From: an uncultured Bacilli bacterium
GTDB lineage: Bacteria; Bacillota_I; Bacilli_A; RF39; UBA660
DNA length: 64,000 nt
Reading direction: 5' to 3'
Assembly: GCA_934102335.1 (NCBI GenBank)
Contig: CAKOSP010000003.1
Location: forward strand, 80,219 to 144,218
Part shown: positions 63,975-64,000 of the stretch, piece after piece
Layout: each line of letters begins with the position of its first letter
Numbering within the stretch: position 1 is the first letter of the stretch
Made by a program: the position numbers and the translations under genes
Notes under the pieces: generated by a model
The model's database searches: none
What the model saw: only the letters and a program-made list of their open reading frames with translations
What the model was told of the DNA's origin: nothing

Positions 63975-64000
63975 AATGTCTAAAATATAACTCACTGTTA

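Overview
The window is AT-rich, densely packed DNA from a low-GC Bacillota (Firmicutes), most likely an uncultured member of the Bacilli/Erysipelotrichia side near the Mollicutes. Bacillus-type housekeeping genes support this: the DnaB-DnaD-DnaI primosome, GpsB, RNase J and RNase Y, RecU next to a class A PBP, a T-box in front of thrS, an L20-type leader in front of infC, and a B-type RNase P RNA. TGA is used as a stop (dnaB, the 32972 gene, the 24413 gene) and Trp is TGG, so the Mollicute code does not apply. Sporulation genes (spoIIAA, sigF, spoVAC/D/E, dacF, CotZ-like and CotD-like coat proteins) point to an endospore former or a recent descendant of one. Promoters are strikingly canonical (TTGAcn-17-TATAAT in almost every case found).

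Layout. 1-6100: partial ackA, the infC-rpmI-rplT translation operon, a kinase-like gene, a secreted camelysin-like protein, and thrS with its T-box. 6098-19500: a CotZ-like coat protein, an EIIB-like protein, a YihY/GGDEF membrane cluster, the pcrA-nucleotidyltransferase-ligA-metalloprotease operon, and an SOS-like polY + yolD pair. 19553-24118: a compact sporulation operon, dacF-(remnant)-spoIIAA-sigF-spoVAC-spoVAD-spoVAE, which lacks spoIIAB. 24148-27088: a 2.9-kb segment bounded by perfect 42-bp direct repeats, one of which is the 3' end of ylxM. It carries a dTMP-kinase-like gene and two alpha/beta hydrolases (one broken). 27049-45714: core genes (ylxM-ftsY, rnjA, rny, recA, dnaB-dnaI, tRNA-Ala, rpoZ, cotD-like, rodZ-like-pgsA, rnpB, gpsB, recU-pbp, dnaD-nth, cca).

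46200-52430 is an accessory island. It holds small gene fragments, a tight operon for nucleotide handling (uracil-DNA glycosylase, dTMP kinase, MazG, tandem nucleoside deoxyribosyltransferase, truncated cytosine permease), and a large serine recombinase whose mRNA starts with a leader peptide and an attenuator hairpin. 52542-64000 returns to core and surface genes: tRNA-Leu, scpA-scpB, a thioredoxin-like protein, tRNA-Met, an adjacent cohesin/dockerin pair (membrane-anchored cohesin and secreted dockerin-bearing glucosaminidase), an LCP-family cell-wall ligase and tRNA-Gly.

The most unusual points are the integration-like 42-bp repeats at ylxM, the spoIIA operon without spoIIAB and without the phosphorylatable serine in SpoIIAA, the mobile pyrimidine operon, the private cohesin-dockerin pair, an L20 with a Rho_N-like tail, and an AUA start for infC. 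All calls come from reading the sequence; no database search was possible.
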